NCBI GenBank assembly: GCA_030655515.1
Contig: JAURVI010000052.1
Location: 16,370-80,369, forward strand
DNA: 64,000 nt
Reading direction: 5' to 3'
Origin: Polaromonas sp.
GTDB taxonomy: Bacteria; Pseudomonadota; Gammaproteobacteria; Burkholderiales; Burkholderiaceae_C
Part shown: positions 1 to 9,488 of the stretch, one piece after another
Layout of the letters: every line of letters starts with the position of its first letter
How positions within the stretch are numbered: position 1 is the first letter of the stretch
Notes under the pieces: model-generated
Seen by the model: the letters and a program-made list of their open reading frames with translations, nothing else
What the model was told of the DNA's origin: nothing
Database searches by the model: none
Position numbers and translations under genes: made by a program

Positions 1-1
1 C

Positions 2-676
2 CGCTTCACAGGCCTGGGCGCAGTGCCGCTGCAAGATGTTGATCTGGCGATCCGGGAGCTTGATTTCCTGCTGCATCAGCTCGGTCTGGCCGGGGTGGAG
101 ATCGGCAGCAATGTCAGTGGCGTGAGCATCGGCGACGCGCGTTTTCTGCCGTTCTTCGAAGCCGCCGAACGTTGGGGTGCCGCCATCTTCGTGCATGCAC
201 TGCGGCCGGCTGGCATGGATCGGCTGGTTGGCCCACCCATTCTTGAGCAGGCGCTGGCTTTCCCGGGCGAGGTTGGCCTGGCGGCGGCTTCCATGCTCAC
301 CGGCGGCACGCTGGCGCACTGTCCGCGCCTGCGCATCGCCTTCAGCCATGGCGGCGGCACGCTGGCTCAGTTGCTGCCCCGCTTGCAGCATGTCTGGGAG
401 TGCTTCCCGGCGCTGCAGGCGGCGATGCCGACGGCGCCGCGCGAGGCCGCCCGCGCCATGTACTACGACGATCTGGTTTACGACGCATCCACCATCGCCT
501 ACCTGCTGCGCACATTCGGGCCGACGCAGCTCATGCTCGGCAGTGACTACCCGTTCGCGATCATGGACCCGGACCCGGTCGGCCGGTTGGCGGCGCTGGC
601 GCTGGACGAGCCGGTGCTGGCGCTGCTGCGCCACGGCAACGCGGCGCGCTGGCTGGGCATGCAGGGGGCCGCATGA
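2..676 (+). CDS. Amidohydrolase, ACMSD-like decarboxylase/hydrolase family (5' end cut off)
   Basis: The reading frame is already open at the window edge and ends with TGA at 674-676, so only the last 224 residues or so are visible. The sequence fits the amidohydrolase_2 family, which includes aminocarboxymuconate-semialdehyde decarboxylase and resorcylate decarboxylases. A metal-site-like FVHA segment, a following SHGGG motif and a GSDYPF motif near the C-terminus (the usual place of the catalytic Asp) are present. It lies about 140 bases before a Rieske ferredoxin and dioxygenase on the same strand. I therefore infer a decarboxylase or hydrolase acting in the same aromatic-acid pathway. The substrate cannot be read from the sequence. 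Confidence 0.85.
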   Translation, partial: RFTGLGAVPLQDVDLAIRELDFLLHQLGLAGVEIGSNVSGVSIGDARFLPFFEAAERWGAAIFVHALRPAGMDRLVGPPILEQALAFPGEVGLAAASMLTGGTLAHCPRLRIAFSHGGGTLAQLLPRLQHVWECFPALQAAMPTAPREAARAMYYDDLVYDASTIAYLLRTFGPTQLMLGSDYPFAIMDPDPVGRLAALALDEPVLALLRHGNAARWLGMQGAA

Positions 677-815
677 TGGCTGACGCTGTTCAGTTTGTTT
701 CGACGGTGGCATGCAACCGGGTGCCGGTTGGTGCTGCCGGGCGCGGCTTCGCAAGCTTGACATGAGCACGACCATGTGCCCTGAAACAACTTTATCTGGA
801 AATCAGGAGTCTTTT

Positions 816-1166
816 GTGAGTAATTCCAAGTCAATGACCTTCATCGCGCGAACCGGAGATGTGGAACCCGGTTGCCCGCTTCAGGTCCATATCAGTGGCC
901 GCCCACCTATTGCAGTGGTGCGCCTCGCCGATGAGTTTTTCGTGATCAACGATACCTGCACGCACGGCGAAGCGTCTTTGTCGGAGGGCGACATTATCGA
1001 CGGCGAGATCGAATGTCCGTTTCATAGTGGCCGCTTCGATATTCGAACCGGCGCCGCCACGATGTTTCCCTGTGTCAAGGCCTTGACGGTCTATCCGGTC
1101 AAAGTGGAAGATGACCAGGTTTTCGCGGCGCTCGATGCCGGCGCCTGTGCCGATACCCCGGTCTGA
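816..1166 (+). CDS. Rieske-type [2Fe-2S] ferredoxin of a ring-hydroxylating dioxygenase
   Basis: A 116-residue Rieske ferredoxin. The cluster ligands are visible as C48-x-H50 and C67-x2-H70, with the second box reading CPFHSGRFD. I chose the GTG at 816 because AGGAG at 805-809 lies six bases upstream; an in-frame ATG at 834 is possible, and the open frame reaches back to 711 without homologous sequence. Ferredoxins of this kind carry electrons from a flavoprotein reductase to the terminal oxygenase. The alpha-subunit gene starts 64 bases downstream. No reductase gene is present in the visible part of the cluster, so it must lie upstream of the window or elsewhere in the genome. Confidence 0.9.
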   Translation: MSNSKSMTFIARTGDVEPGCPLQVHISGRPPIAVVRLADEFFVINDTCTHGEASLSEGDIIDGEIECPFHSGRFDIRTGAATMFPCVKALTVYPVKVEDDQVFAALDAGACADTPV

Positions 1167-1230
1167 GTTTTTGTCACCATGGAAGAGGCCAATCCGCCTC
1201 CGGTCGATCAACCCTGAAGGAGAAAATGTC

Positions 1231-2565
1231 ATGGATGCTGCCCCGAACCCCCTGTTGGACGAGTTCATTCACCACGAAGAAAGTCTGCGCGCCGTTGACC
1301 GTCGCATCTTTGTTGACCCGGCGCTGTTCGAGCTTGAACAGCGCCAGATCTGGGAGAAGGTCTGGGTTTATGTGGCGCACGAAAGCCAACTGCCCAAACC
1401 CAAGGATTACCTCACCGGCTGGATCGGTCGCGCGCCGATTGTCGTCAACCGCGACAAGACCGGAAAGCTCAATGCCTTCGTCAATATTTGTTCACACCGC
1501 GGCGCCACGCTGTGCCGCACCTCCAAAGGCAGCGCCAGCAACTTCGTCTGCTCGTTCCACGGATGGGCCTACGACGCGCAGGGCAATCTGCTGGCGGCGA
1601 TGAACGAGGAGGGGGCCGGCTACCCGGAGGGCTTTGACAAGAGCAAGCGCGGCCTGACGCGGGTGCGGCTGGAGAGCTACCGCGGTTTTCTGTTCGCCAC
1701 GCTGAACCCCCAGGCCGAACTGCTGGAAGACTACCTGGCCGAGAGCAAGACCTTTATCGACATCGTGGTCGAGCAGTCGCCCAATGGCATCGAGGTGCTC
1801 AAAGGTCGCTCGGTCTACACCTTCGAAGGCAACTGGAAGCTGCAGGCCGAAAACGGCGTCGACGGCTACCACGTCGACTCGGTCCATGCCAACTACGTGC
1901 AGATGATCAAGAACCGCGCCAAGATCAACGCCGAGGGCAAGGCGCTCAAGGTCATGGCGGTGGGCGACTTCAACCGCTTCCGCGGTGGTTTCTACGATCT
2001 CGGCAAGGGCCACACGCTGCTGTGGTCCAGCATCACCAATCCGCAGGACCGGCCCGTCTACGCCCGCCGCGAAGAGCTGGCCGAGCGCATGGGCCAGGAG
2101 AAGGCCGACTGGGCCGTCAACCGCTCACGCAACCTGCTGCTTTACCCCAATATGTTCCTGATGGACCAGATGGGCACGCAGATACGCATGTTCCGGCCGC
2201 TGTCGGTCGACAAGACCGAGGTCACGATTTACTGCTTTGCGCCGGTGGGTGAAGCGCCGATCGAGCGCGCCAAGCGCATCCGCCAGTACGAGGACTTCTT
2301 CAACGCCTCCGGCATGGCCACGCCCGACGACCTGTCCGAGTTCAACGAGACGCAAAAGGGCTGCAGCAATTACAGCGTCATGCGCTGGAGCGACATGTCA
2401 CGCGGCGTGGCGCACGAGATCGCCGGCCCCGATGACCTCGCTACCGAACTCGGCATCGCGCCGGCGGCCAGCGGCGTGAAGGCGGCGGACGAGGGCATCT
2501 TCATTGCCCAGCACCAGCGCTGGGCCGAGTTGATGAAGACACAAACCAAGGGAGCCGAACAATGA
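1231..2565 (+). CDS. Aromatic-ring-hydroxylating dioxygenase, alpha (catalytic) subunit
   Basis: A 444-residue oxygenase large subunit. The N-terminal Rieske domain has ligands C87-x-H89 and C107-x2-H110. The catalytic domain shows the mononuclear-iron motif D211-x2-H214-x4-H219 in an NGVDGYHVDSVH context, close to the pattern of benzoate and anthranilate 1,2-dioxygenases (BenA/AntA). ATG 1231 is chosen because AAGGAGA precedes it at 1217-1223, although the frame stays open further upstream. Its stop overlaps the beta-subunit start (ATGA at 2562-2565), a typical alpha/beta coupling. With the downstream BenD-like dehydrogenase this predicts 1,2-dihydroxylation of an aromatic carboxylate. Benzoate, anthranilate or a substituted benzoate are all possible substrates. 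Confidence 0.93.
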   Translation: MDAAPNPLLDEFIHHEESLRAVDRRIFVDPALFELEQRQIWEKVWVYVAHESQLPKPKDYLTGWIGRAPIVVNRDKTGKLNAFVNICSHRGATLCRTSKGSASNFVCSFHGWAYDAQGNLLAAMNEEGAGYPEGFDKSKRGLTRVRLESYRGFLFATLNPQAELLEDYLAESKTFIDIVVEQSPNGIEVLKGRSVYTFEGNWKLQAENGVDGYHVDSVHANYVQMIKNRAKINAEGKALKVMAVGDFNRFRGGFYDLGKGHTLLWSSITNPQDRPVYARREELAERMGQEKADWAVNRSRNLLLYPNMFLMDQMGTQIRMFRPLSVDKTEVTIYCFAPVGEAPIERAKRIRQYEDFFNASGMATPDDLSEFNETQKGCSNYSVMRWSDMSRGVAHEIAGPDDLATELGIAPAASGVKAADEGIFIAQHQRWAELMKTQTKGAEQ

Positions 2566-3056
2566 GCGATGCATCACTTCTGAACTCTGTGACGGCCTTG
2601 CTGCACCGCGAGGCGGAATATGTCGACGAGCGCCGCTGGGATGAGTGGCTTGCGCTGTTCGACCCCAAGGCTGAGTACTGGATACCGGCCTGGGACTCGG
2701 AAGACGAGTACACCCGCGACCCGCAGAACGAAGTCTCGCTGATGTACTACGGCGACCGCACCGGTCTTGAGGACCGCGTGTTCCGGCTGCGCACCGGCCG
2801 CTCGGCCGCTTCGACGCCGCTGCCGCGCACTTGCCACATGGTGGCCAATGTGCGCGCCACCCTGGATGCCGACGGCCGTTGCGCCGTCAAGGCGAACTGG
2901 GTCACGCATCTTTTCAGGAACAGCATCTCGCAGAGCTTCTACGGATACTACGAATACCTGCTGATCCCGCATGGGAGCGACTGGTGCATTCGCAAGAAGA
3001 AGATCATCGTCTTGAACGACCTGATCGAAACGGTGCTCGACATCTACAGCGTCTGA
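2562..3056 (+). CDS. Aromatic-ring-hydroxylating dioxygenase, beta (small) subunit
   Basis: A 164-residue protein of the ring-hydroxylating beta-subunit family (SnoaL-like cone fold), the usual length for BenB/AntB-type subunits. Recognisable family features are the N-terminal LLHREAEYVDERRWDEWL helix region and the conserved WIPAW segment. The beta subunit has no redox centre; it supports the alpha3beta3 hexamer. The start overlaps the alpha stop by four bases, and the next gene begins two bases after its stop, so alpha, beta and the dehydrogenase are almost certainly cotranscribed and translationally coupled. Confidence 0.92.
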   Translation: MSDASLLNSVTALLHREAEYVDERRWDEWLALFDPKAEYWIPAWDSEDEYTRDPQNEVSLMYYGDRTGLEDRVFRLRTGRSAASTPLPRTCHMVANVRATLDADGRCAVKANWVTHLFRNSISQSFYGYYEYLLIPHGSDWCIRKKKIIVLNDLIETVLDIYSV

Positions 3057-3058
3057 AC

Positions 3059-3883
3059 ATGGTGACAAGCAAAAAACGAACGCTGAAAAAGGCACTGATC
3101 GGCAGCCGATCACGTTTTGCCGGCAAGACCGCCGTGGTGACCGGGGCCGCCCAAGGCATAGGCCGCGCCGTCGCATGGGCCATGGCCGAAGAAGGCGCCC
3201 ATGTGGTCATGCTGGATCGCTCCAAGATCGTGCAGGAAGTGCGCGATGAGCTGCTGGCCAAGGGCCACCAGGCCACCGCCCTGCTGGCCGATGTCGAGAA
3301 ATACAAAGACTGCCAGAAGGCCCTGGCCAAGGCCCATGCGCTGAACGGGCGCATCGACGTTTTGGTCAACAACGTCGGCGGAACCATCTGGGTCAAACCT
3401 TACGAGCACTACAACGAAGAGCAAATCACGGCCGAGATTAACCGCTCGCTGTTTCCGACGCTGTGGTGCTGCCACGCCGTGCTGCCCTACATGATCACCC
3501 AGGGCAAGGGCAGCATCGTCAATGTTTCGTCAACCGCGACGCGCGCGATCTACCGCGTTCCCTACGCGGCGGCCAAGGGTGGCGTCAACGCCATCACCGC
3601 CTGCCTGGCGTATGAGTACTCGCACCAGGGCATACGTGTCAACGCCGTCGCACCGGGCGGCACCGACGTGGGTCCGCGGCGCATTCCGCGCAACACCGCG
3701 CCCATGTCGGACCAGGAGCGTGTCTGGTACCAGGCCATCGTCGATCAGGCCATCGACGCCTCGTTTCTCAAGCGCTACAGCAATCCGAACGAGCAGGCCG
3801 CGGCCATTTTGTTTCTGGCATCCGACGAAGCCTCCTACATCACCGGAGTCACCTTGCCCGTGGCTGGCGGCGACCTCGGTTGA
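3059..3883 (+). CDS. Short-chain dehydrogenase, BenD-like cis-diol (dihydrodiol carboxylate) dehydrogenase
   Basis: A 274-residue classical SDR. It has the NAD-binding TGAAQGIG motif near the N-terminus, the NNVGG segment, and the catalytic Ser followed by Y-x3-K in VPYAAAKGG. The run GGTIWVKPYEHY and the APGGT...RRIPRN stretch closely resemble BenD (1,6-dihydroxycyclohexa-2,4-diene-1-carboxylate dehydrogenase), which rearomatises the dioxygenase product to a catechol with loss of CO2. ATG 3059 is used, two bases after the beta-subunit stop; a longer open frame from 2831 only overlaps that gene. The N-terminus is about 15 residues longer and more basic than I would expect. It is the last visible gene of the operon. 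Confidence 0.9.
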   Translation: MVTSKKRTLKKALIGSRSRFAGKTAVVTGAAQGIGRAVAWAMAEEGAHVVMLDRSKIVQEVRDELLAKGHQATALLADVEKYKDCQKALAKAHALNGRIDVLVNNVGGTIWVKPYEHYNEEQITAEINRSLFPTLWCCHAVLPYMITQGKGSIVNVSSTATRAIYRVPYAAAKGGVNAITACLAYEYSHQGIRVNAVAPGGTDVGPRRIPRNTAPMSDQERVWYQAIVDQAIDASFLKRYSNPNEQAAAILFLASDEASYITGVTLPVAGGDLG

Positions 3884-3919
3884 GACCGAGCACCTGTCTG
3901 TGCGCACACCCGGCGATGG

Positions 3920-3942
3920 GCCGACCCGTCAGTTGGGTCGGC
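3920..3942 (+). terminator. Stem-loop after the dioxygenase operon, possible terminator
   Basis: A perfect 8-bp stem, GCCGACCC paired with GGGTCGGC around a 7-base loop, 36 bases after the dehydrogenase stop and 56 bases before pyrF. There is no T-run after it, so a classical intrinsic terminator is not proven. Position and stability fit the end of the catabolic operon. Confidence 0.4.
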
Positions 3943-3997
3943 GCGTGCCGGAGCCGCAGCGCCACGCCCAGCCCTCCGTGGGTTCTTACAATAGGGC

Positions 3998-4822
3998 ATG
4001 ACTTTCCTCGACATGCTGGACGCGGCTGAGCGTCAGAACCGCTCCATGCTGTGTGTGGGCCTGGATCCGGAGCCGACCCGATTTCCCGGAAAGCTCAAGG
4101 GCGATGCCAATAAAATTTACGATTTTTGCGCCGCCATTGTCGATGCCAGCGCCGACCTGGTGATTGCCTTCAAGCCGCAAATCGCCTACTTCGCCGCGCA
4201 CCGTGCCGAAGGCCAGCTCGAACGCCTGATCGAACACATGCGCCGCGCCGCGCCGCGGGTGCCCATCATCCTGGACGCCAAACGCGGCGACATCGGCAGC
4301 ACGGCCGGGCAGTACGCCATCGAGGCCTTCGAGCGATACGGCGCCGATGCGGTGACGCTGTCACCCTTCATGGGCTTCGACTCGGTCGCGCCTTACCTCC
4401 AGTACAAAGGCAAGGGTGCTCTTTTGCTGTGCCGCACCTCCAACCCCGGCGGTGACGATTTGCAGAACCAGCGTCTGGCCTCCGTTGCAGGCCAGCCCTT
4501 GCTTTACGAACATGTGGCCCGCCTCGCGCAAGGCCCGTGGAATCTCAATGGTCAGCTCGGCCTGGTGGTCGGCGCCACTTACCCGGCAGAAATTGAACGT
4601 GTGCGCGCGGTGGCGCCGACCTTGCCGCTGCTCATTCCCGGGATCGGTGCGCAAGGCGGTGATGCGGCGGCCACCGTAAAGGCTGGCTGGCGGCCGGGAG
4701 CGCCCATCATCGTGAACTCATCACGGGCCATTCTTTACGCCTCTTCGGGCGACGATTTTGCCGAAGCGGCGCGGCGTGAAGCGATCAAAACCCGCGACGT
4801 GCTGCAGGCGGCGCGGGGTTGA
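3998..4822 (+). CDS. pyrF: Orotidine 5'-phosphate decarboxylase (type 2)
   Basis: A 274-residue OMP decarboxylase, catalysing the last step of UMP synthesis in the cytoplasm. The type 2 signature is visible as [16 protein letters not shown] around residues 92-107, with the catalytic Lys in DAKRGD near residue 95. The N-terminal [10 protein letters not shown] is also typical. The length fits the longer PyrF subfamily found in betaproteobacteria, mycobacteria and Myxococcus rather than the roughly 235-residue E. coli type. It stands alone, with its own upstream region, and its 3' end converges on uvrA with only 21 bases between the stops. Confidence 0.96.
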   Translation: MTFLDMLDAAERQNRSMLCVGLDPEPTRFPGKLKGDANKIYDFCAAIVDASADLVIAFKPQIAYFAAHRAEGQLERLIEHMRRAAPRVPIILDAKRGDIGSTAGQYAIEAFERYGADAVTLSPFMGFDSVAPYLQYKGKGALLLCRTSNPGGDDLQNQRLASVAGQPLLYEHVARLAQGPWNLNGQLGLVVGATYPAEIERVRAVAPTLPLLIPGIGAQGGDAAATVKAGWRPGAPIIVNSSRAILYASSGDDFAEAARREAIKTRDVLQAARG

Positions 4823-4843
4823 GCCGCTATTTCTCGCAAGTTC

Positions 4844-7825
4844 TTATAAAAGCCGCTTCAGATAACGCCCGGTGTGGCTGGCCGGGTTGGCCGCCAGCGC
4901 TTCCGGTGTGCCCACGCCCACCACCGTGCCGCCGCCGCCGCCGCCTTCCGGACCCAGGTCGATCAGCCAGTCGGCGGTCTTGATCACGTCCAGGTTGTGC
5001 TCGATCACCACAATCGTGTTGCCGGCGTCGCGCAACTGGTGCAGCACCTTGAGCAGCAAAGCAATGTCGGCAAAGTGCAGGCCGGTGGTCGGCTCGTCCA
5101 GGATGTACAGGGTGCGGCCGGTGTCGCGCTTGGAGAGTTCAAGCGCCAGCTTCACGCGCTGCGCCTCGCCGCCCGACAGGGTGGTCGCGGCCTGGCCGAG
5201 ATTGATGTAGGACAGGCCGACGTCGAGCAGGGTGTGCAGCTTGCGCGAGATGTTCGGCACCGCCTTGAAGAATTCGGCGGCAACCTCGACCGTCAGGTCC
5301 AGAATCTGCGCGATGTTTTTGCCCTTGTACTGCACTTCCAGCGTCTCGCGGTTGTAGCGCTGGCCGTGGCAGATGTCGCAAGGCACGTACACATCGGGCA
5401 AGAAGTGCATCTCGACCTTGACCACGCCGTCGCCCTGGCAGGCTTCGCAGCGGCCGCCGGCCACGTTGAAGGAAAAACGCCCCGGGCCGTAGCCGCGTTC
5501 GCGCGCGCTGTTCATCTCGGCCATCAGCTCGCGGATCGGCGTGAACAGGCCGGTGTAGGTGGCCGGGTTGCTGCGCGGCGTGCGGCCAATCGGCGATTGA
5601 TCCACGTTGATGACCTTGTCGAAATGCTCGATGCCTTCCATTGCCTCATGCGGCGCCGGCTCTTCATGCGCGCGGTAAAGCGTGCGCGCGACGGCGGCAT
5701 ACAGCGTGTCGTTGACCAGCGTCGATTTGCCCGAGCCCGATACGCCGGTGACGCAGGTCAGCAGGCCCACCGGAAAATCGACACTGACGCCTTGAAGGTT
5801 GTGGCCCGTGGCGTTGACGACCTTGATGGCCTGCAGGTCGCCTTGGTTCAAGAGGTGCGCGGCTTCGCGCGCCGCGCGTTTGACGCCGGCGGCGCTGGGT
5901 GCGAATTTTGACGGCTTGTCCGGGTCGCGGTAAGGGGCTTTGACAATCGTCGGCAGCCAGGGTGTGCGGCGCTTGGGCACGGGGATGGTCAAGGTCCGCG
6001 CCAGGTATTGACCGGTCAGCGAATCGGGGTTGGCCAGCACGTCTTCAAACCTGCCCTGGGCCATCACGCGCCCGCCGTGGATGCCGGCGCCCGGCCCCAT
6101 GTCGATCACATGGTCGGCGGCGCGGATCATGTCCTCGTCGTGCTCGACCACCAGCACGCTGTTGCCGATATCGCGCAGGTGTTTGAGGGTGGCTATCAGC
6201 CGGTCGTTGTCGCGCTGGTGCAGGCCGATGCTGGGCTCGTCGAGCACATACATCACGCCGGTCAGGCCCGAGCCGATCTGCGAGGCCAGCCGGATGCGCT
6301 GCGACTCGCCGCCCGACAGCGTTTCGGCGCTGCGGTCCAGGCTCAGGTAGTTCAGCCCCACGTCATTGAGAAACTTCAGGCGCAGGCCGATTTCGCGCAC
6401 CACCTTGGCGGCAATCTCGGCCTTGGCGCCCGCCATGGCCAGCGTGTTGAAATAGTCAAAACTTTCACGCAGGGTGACGCGGCTGATTTCGTAAATCGCC
6501 TTGCGGCCGGCGGCGCCGACGAGGTAGACATGGCGTGCCTCCCGGCGCAGGCGTGTGCCTTTGCAGTCCGGGCAGGGCTGCACGCTGCGGTAGCGCGCGA
6601 GCTCTTCGCGCACGGCGGACGAATCGGTTTCGCGGTAGCGCCGCTCGAAATTGGTGATCACGCCTTCGAACGGATGCTTTTTGCTCTGCTTCCTGCCGGC
6701 GGCGGCGCCTGAATCCATCACGTAGCTGAACCTGATTTCTTCGTCGCCCGAACCATGCAGCACCACCTGCTGCACTTGGGCGGGCAGTTTCTCAAACGCG
6801 GTGTCGATGTCGAAGCCGTAGTGTTTCGCCAGGCTCTCGAGCATGGCGAAGTAATAGGCATTGCGCCGGTCCCAGCCCTTGACGGCGCCGCTGGCCAGGC
6901 TCAGCGAGGGGAACGCCACCACGCGCGACGGGTCGAAAAATTCCCTGTGGCCCAGGCCGTCGCAGCTTGGGCAGGCGCCCACCGGCGAGTTGAACGAAAA
7001 CAGGCGCGGCTCCATCTCGCTGAGCGAGTAGCTGCAGACCGGGCAGGAAAATTTCGCGCTGAAGAGATGCTCCTTGCCCGAGTCCATTTCCATCGCCAGC
7101 GCCTTGCCGTCAGCCAGGCGCAGCGCAGCCTCGAAACTCTCGGCCAGACGCTGCTGCATGTCGGGCCGCACCTTGAGGCGGTCGATCACCACGTCGATGT
7201 CGTGCTTCTCGGTTTTTTTGAGCTTGGGCAGTTCGTCAAACTCACAGGCCTGGCCGTCGACCCGGAAACGCACATACCCCTGGGCCTGCATCTCGGCGAA
7301 CACGTCGGAAAATTCGCCCTTGCGGTCGCGCGCCACCGGCGCCAGGATCATCAGCTTGGTGTCCTCCGGCAGGGCCAGCACGGCGTCCACCATCTCGCTG
7401 ACGCTTTGCGCCTGCAGCGGCAGGTCGTGCTCGGGGCAATAGGGCGTGCCGGCGCGGGCAAACAGCAGGCGCAGGTAGTCGTGGATTTCGGTGACGGTAC
7501 CCACGGTGGAGCGCGGGTTGTGCGAGGTGGCCTTCTGCTCGATGGAAATCGCGGGCGACAGGCCCTCGATCATGTCCACATCGGGCTTGTCCATCAGTTG
7601 CAGAAACTGCCGCGCGTAGGTGGACAGGCTTTCCACATAACGGCGCTGGCCTTCGGCGTACAGGGTGTCAAAGGCCAGGCTCGACTTGCCCGAGCCGCTC
7701 AGGCCGGTGATCACCACCAACTGGTTGCGCGGAATGTCCAGGTCGATGTTCTTGAGGTTGTGCGTGCGCGCCCCGCGGATGCTGATCCGTTGCGCAGCCA
7801 GTGAATTGGCCCCCACGCTTGTCAC
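4844..7825 (-). CDS. uvrA: Excinuclease ABC subunit A
   Basis: UvrA, the damage-recognition ATPase of nucleotide excision repair. Two ABC modules are visible: Walker [10 protein letters not shown] near residue 43 with signature [12 protein letters not shown] near 505, and GVSGSGKST near 690 with [12 protein letters not shown] near 885. Zinc-binding Cys pairs occur in CPVCSYSL and in CEACQGDG...CDIC. The start is uncertain. The frame stays open far upstream, across a dispersed repeat and opposite the divergent MFS gene, but homology begins only just before [13 protein letters not shown] placed the start at GTG 7825 (993 residues); GTG 7816 or an ATG at 8014/8011 are alternatives. No clear LexA box was found upstream. 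Confidence 0.95.
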   Translation of the reverse strand: MTSVGANSLAAQRISIRGARTHNLKNIDLDIPRNQLVVITGLSGSGKSSLAFDTLYAEGQRRYVESLSTYARQFLQLMDKPDVDMIEGLSPAISIEQKATSHNPRSTVGTVTEIHDYLRLLFARAGTPYCPEHDLPLQAQSVSEMVDAVLALPEDTKLMILAPVARDRKGEFSDVFAEMQAQGYVRFRVDGQACEFDELPKLKKTEKHDIDVVIDRLKVRPDMQQRLAESFEAALRLADGKALAMEMDSGKEHLFSAKFSCPVCSYSLSEMEPRLFSFNSPVGACPSCDGLGHREFFDPSRVVAFPSLSLASGAVKGWDRRNAYYFAMLESLAKHYGFDIDTAFEKLPAQVQQVVLHGSGDEEIRFSYVMDSGAAAGRKQSKKHPFEGVITNFERRYRETDSSAVREELARYRSVQPCPDCKGTRLRREARHVYLVGAAGRKAIYEISRVTLRESFDYFNTLAMAGAKAEIAAKVVREIGLRLKFLNDVGLNYLSLDRSAETLSGGESQRIRLASQIGSGLTGVMYVLDEPSIGLHQRDNDRLIATLKHLRDIGNSVLVVEHDEDMIRAADHVIDMGPGAGIHGGRVMAQGRFEDVLANPDSLTGQYLARTLTIPVPKRRTPWLPTIVKAPYRDPDKPSKFAPSAAGVKRAAREAAHLLNQGDLQAIKVVNATGHNLQGVSVDFPVGLLTCVTGVSGSGKSTLVNDTLYAAVARTLYRAHEEPAPHEAMEGIEHFDKVINVDQSPIGRTPRSNPATYTGLFTPIRELMAEMNSARERGYGPGRFSFNVAGGRCEACQGDGVVKVEMHFLPDVYVPCDICHGQRYNRETLEVQYKGKNIAQILDLTVEVAAEFFKAVPNISRKLHTLLDVGLSYINLGQAATTLSGGEAQRVKLALELSKRDTGRTLYILDEPTTGLHFADIALLLKVLHQLRDAGNTIVVIEHNLDVIKTADWLIDLGPEGGGGGGTVVGVGTPEALAANPASHTGRYLKRLL

Positions 7826-7880
7826 TTCGTGTAATGCGCTGCCTCCCGAGGGGGCTCTCGCGCCTTGGAACGGCCCGGCG
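7808..7880 (+). repeat. Dispersed two-hairpin repeat, copy A
   Basis: This stretch reads GGCCCCCACGCT, then a GTCACTTCGTGTA block, then the core GCCTCCCGAGGGGGC and a final CGGCCCGGCG. The same order of blocks occurs at 9336-9410 and, inverted, at 26622-26710. This copy is the most degenerate: the second (ATTTTCC/GGAAAAT) stem is not kept. It overlaps the likely 5' end of uvrA. Confidence 0.7.
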
Positions 7881-8176
7881 TCGCTCGATGCGGCGGGCGA
7901 TGGCGCGGGGTGGCGGGGCGCGCTCACCGGCCTGCCGTCTGCTGCTGCGGGTACGAGGTATTTGCCATCGGTGGAAGAATTCACTGTATAGGGCGCCGCA
8001 AAACCCTCCATCATAGACTGATACGTATTTTCCGGCGCCTCCGGCATTCGTCGCGAGGCCAGGCCCCAATTCAAAGACAATAGGGCACTTTGCACCGCTC
8101 GTTCATACCCCGAAACCCCACGCTTTTCTATTTTTTGACCGTGCCCCCCCTCCTCCCCGCCCTGCCGTCCTACCCC
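7826..8176. other. uvrA/MFS divergent intergenic region
   Basis: About 350 bases between two divergent genes. It holds most of repeat copy A at its uvrA end, followed by GC-rich sequence and an A+T-richer part around 7980-8040 where a uvrA promoter could lie. A half-site CTGTATA at 7984-7990 recalls a LexA box, but the matching ACAG half is missing. A 16-base string, GCGCTCACCGGCCTGC at 7919, recurs exactly at 21558. Confidence 0.5.
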
Positions 8177-9469
8177 ATGACCGCCACCGAGCGGCGCGCC
8201 AGCGTGTCGCTGGCCATGATTTTTGCGTTGCGCATGCTCGGGCTGTTTCTGGTGTTGCCGGTGTTCGCGCTGGAAGCGGCGCGTTACCCCGGCGGTGACG
8301 ACCCGGCGCGCGTGGGCCTGGCGATGGGCATTTACGGCCTGACGCAAGGCATCTTGCAAATTCCCTTCGGCATGGCCTCGGACTGGCTGGGCCGCAAGAA
8401 AGTCATCGTTTTTGGCCTGGCGGTGTTTGCCTTGGGCAGCTTTGTCGCCACCTGGGCACCCGACCTGAACTGGTTGATCATCGGCCGGTCGCTGCAGGGC
8501 GCCGGCGCCATTTCGGCGGCCGTCACCGCGCTGCTGGCCGACACCACCCGCGACGAGGTGCGCACCAAGGCCATGGCGCTGGTGGGCGCCAGCATCGCCC
8601 TGATGTTTGCGCTGTCGCTGGTGCTGGCCCCGGTGCTGGCGACGCATATCGGCCTGGGCGGCCTGTTTGCGTTGACCGGTTTGCTGGCGCTGACCGGCAT
8701 CGCCGTGGTGATCTGGTGGGTGCCGCCTGAGCCGCGACATCACGTGAACCGTCCCCGCGGCAGCCTGGCCGAAGTCCTGAAACACGGCGCCTTGCTGCGG
8801 CTCGATTTCGGGGTGTTTGTGCTGCACGCGGTGCAACTGGCGATGTGGGTGGCGATCCCTGCGCTGCTGGTGCAGGCCGGGCTGGACAAAAACGACCATT
8901 GGCAGGTTTACCTGCCGGCGGTGCTGGCGTCTTTTGCGGTGATGGGCTTCACGCTGTTTCCGCTGGAAAAACGCGGCTACCTGCGCGCCGTTTTCCTGGC
9001 CGCCGTCACGCTGATCGCGCTGGTGCAGTTCGGCCTGATGGTCTCGGCCGCAGCGCAGGGCACGCCCAGTCTGGCTTGGCTGGCCGCCTGGCTCTTCCTG
9101 TTTTTCTGCGGCTTCAACGTGCTCGAAGCCAGCCAGCCCAGCCTCGCTTCGCGGGTGGCCCCGGCCCATTCGCGCGGTGCGGCGCTCGGTGTCTACAACA
9201 CCTTGCAGTCGCTCGGATTTTTTGCCGGCGGCGCCTTGGGCGGCTGGCTGACCAAAACCGCGGGTGCGCAGGCCCTGTTTGCCGCCTGCGGCGCGCTGAT
9301 GCTGTTGTGGCTGCTGGTGGCTTGGCCGATGACTGTGCCCCCACGTTCGCTCCCTGCGGGTAGCTCTCTGCCCCCCGAGGGGGCTAATTTTCCTAGGGGC
9401 GGCCCGTCGGAAAATTCCACTGCGCTGCCGGACGCTGAATCTGCAGGGCCCCGGCCAGTTAAACTGTGA
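8177..9469 (+). CDS. Major facilitator superfamily transporter, YajR-like
   Basis: A 430-residue MFS protein with about twelve hydrophobic segments. The loop 2-3 motif is visible as [12 protein letters not shown], and the family-typical [25 protein letters not shown] follows. ATG 8177 starts at the conserved [21 protein letters not shown] region; the open frame from 8090 adds a non-conserved leader. The gene lies between uvrA and ssb, a neighbourhood common in betaproteobacteria, but the substrate is unknown. The last 40 residues or so, beyond VAWPMTVPP, are encoded by dispersed repeat copy B and are probably not part of the conserved fold. Confidence 0.9.
   Translation: MTATERRASVSLAMIFALRMLGLFLVLPVFALEAARYPGGDDPARVGLAMGIYGLTQGILQIPFGMASDWLGRKKVIVFGLAVFALGSFVATWAPDLNWLIIGRSLQGAGAISAAVTALLADTTRDEVRTKAMALVGASIALMFALSLVLAPVLATHIGLGGLFALTGLLALTGIAVVIWWVPPEPRHHVNRPRGSLAEVLKHGALLRLDFGVFVLHAVQLAMWVAIPALLVQAGLDKNDHWQVYLPAVLASFAVMGFTLFPLEKRGYLRAVFLAAVTLIALVQFGLMVSAAAQGTPSLAWLAAWLFLFFCGFNVLEASQPSLASRVAPAHSRGAALGVYNTLQSLGFFAGGALGGWLTKTAGAQALFAACGALMLLWLLVAWPMTVPPRSLPAGSSLPPEGANFPRGGPSENSTALPDAESAGPRPVKL
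9336..9410 (+). repeat. Dispersed two-hairpin repeat, copy B
   Basis: Same block order as copies A and C: a GCCCCCACG block, then the palindromic core GCCCCCCGAGGGGGC, then a second stem AATTTTCC...GGAAAATT enclosing a GGGGCGGCCCG segment. It lies inside the 3' end of the MFS gene, so the repeat is translated into that protein's tail. Confidence 0.75.
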
Positions 9470-9488
9470 AAAATTAGGAGAACACGCC

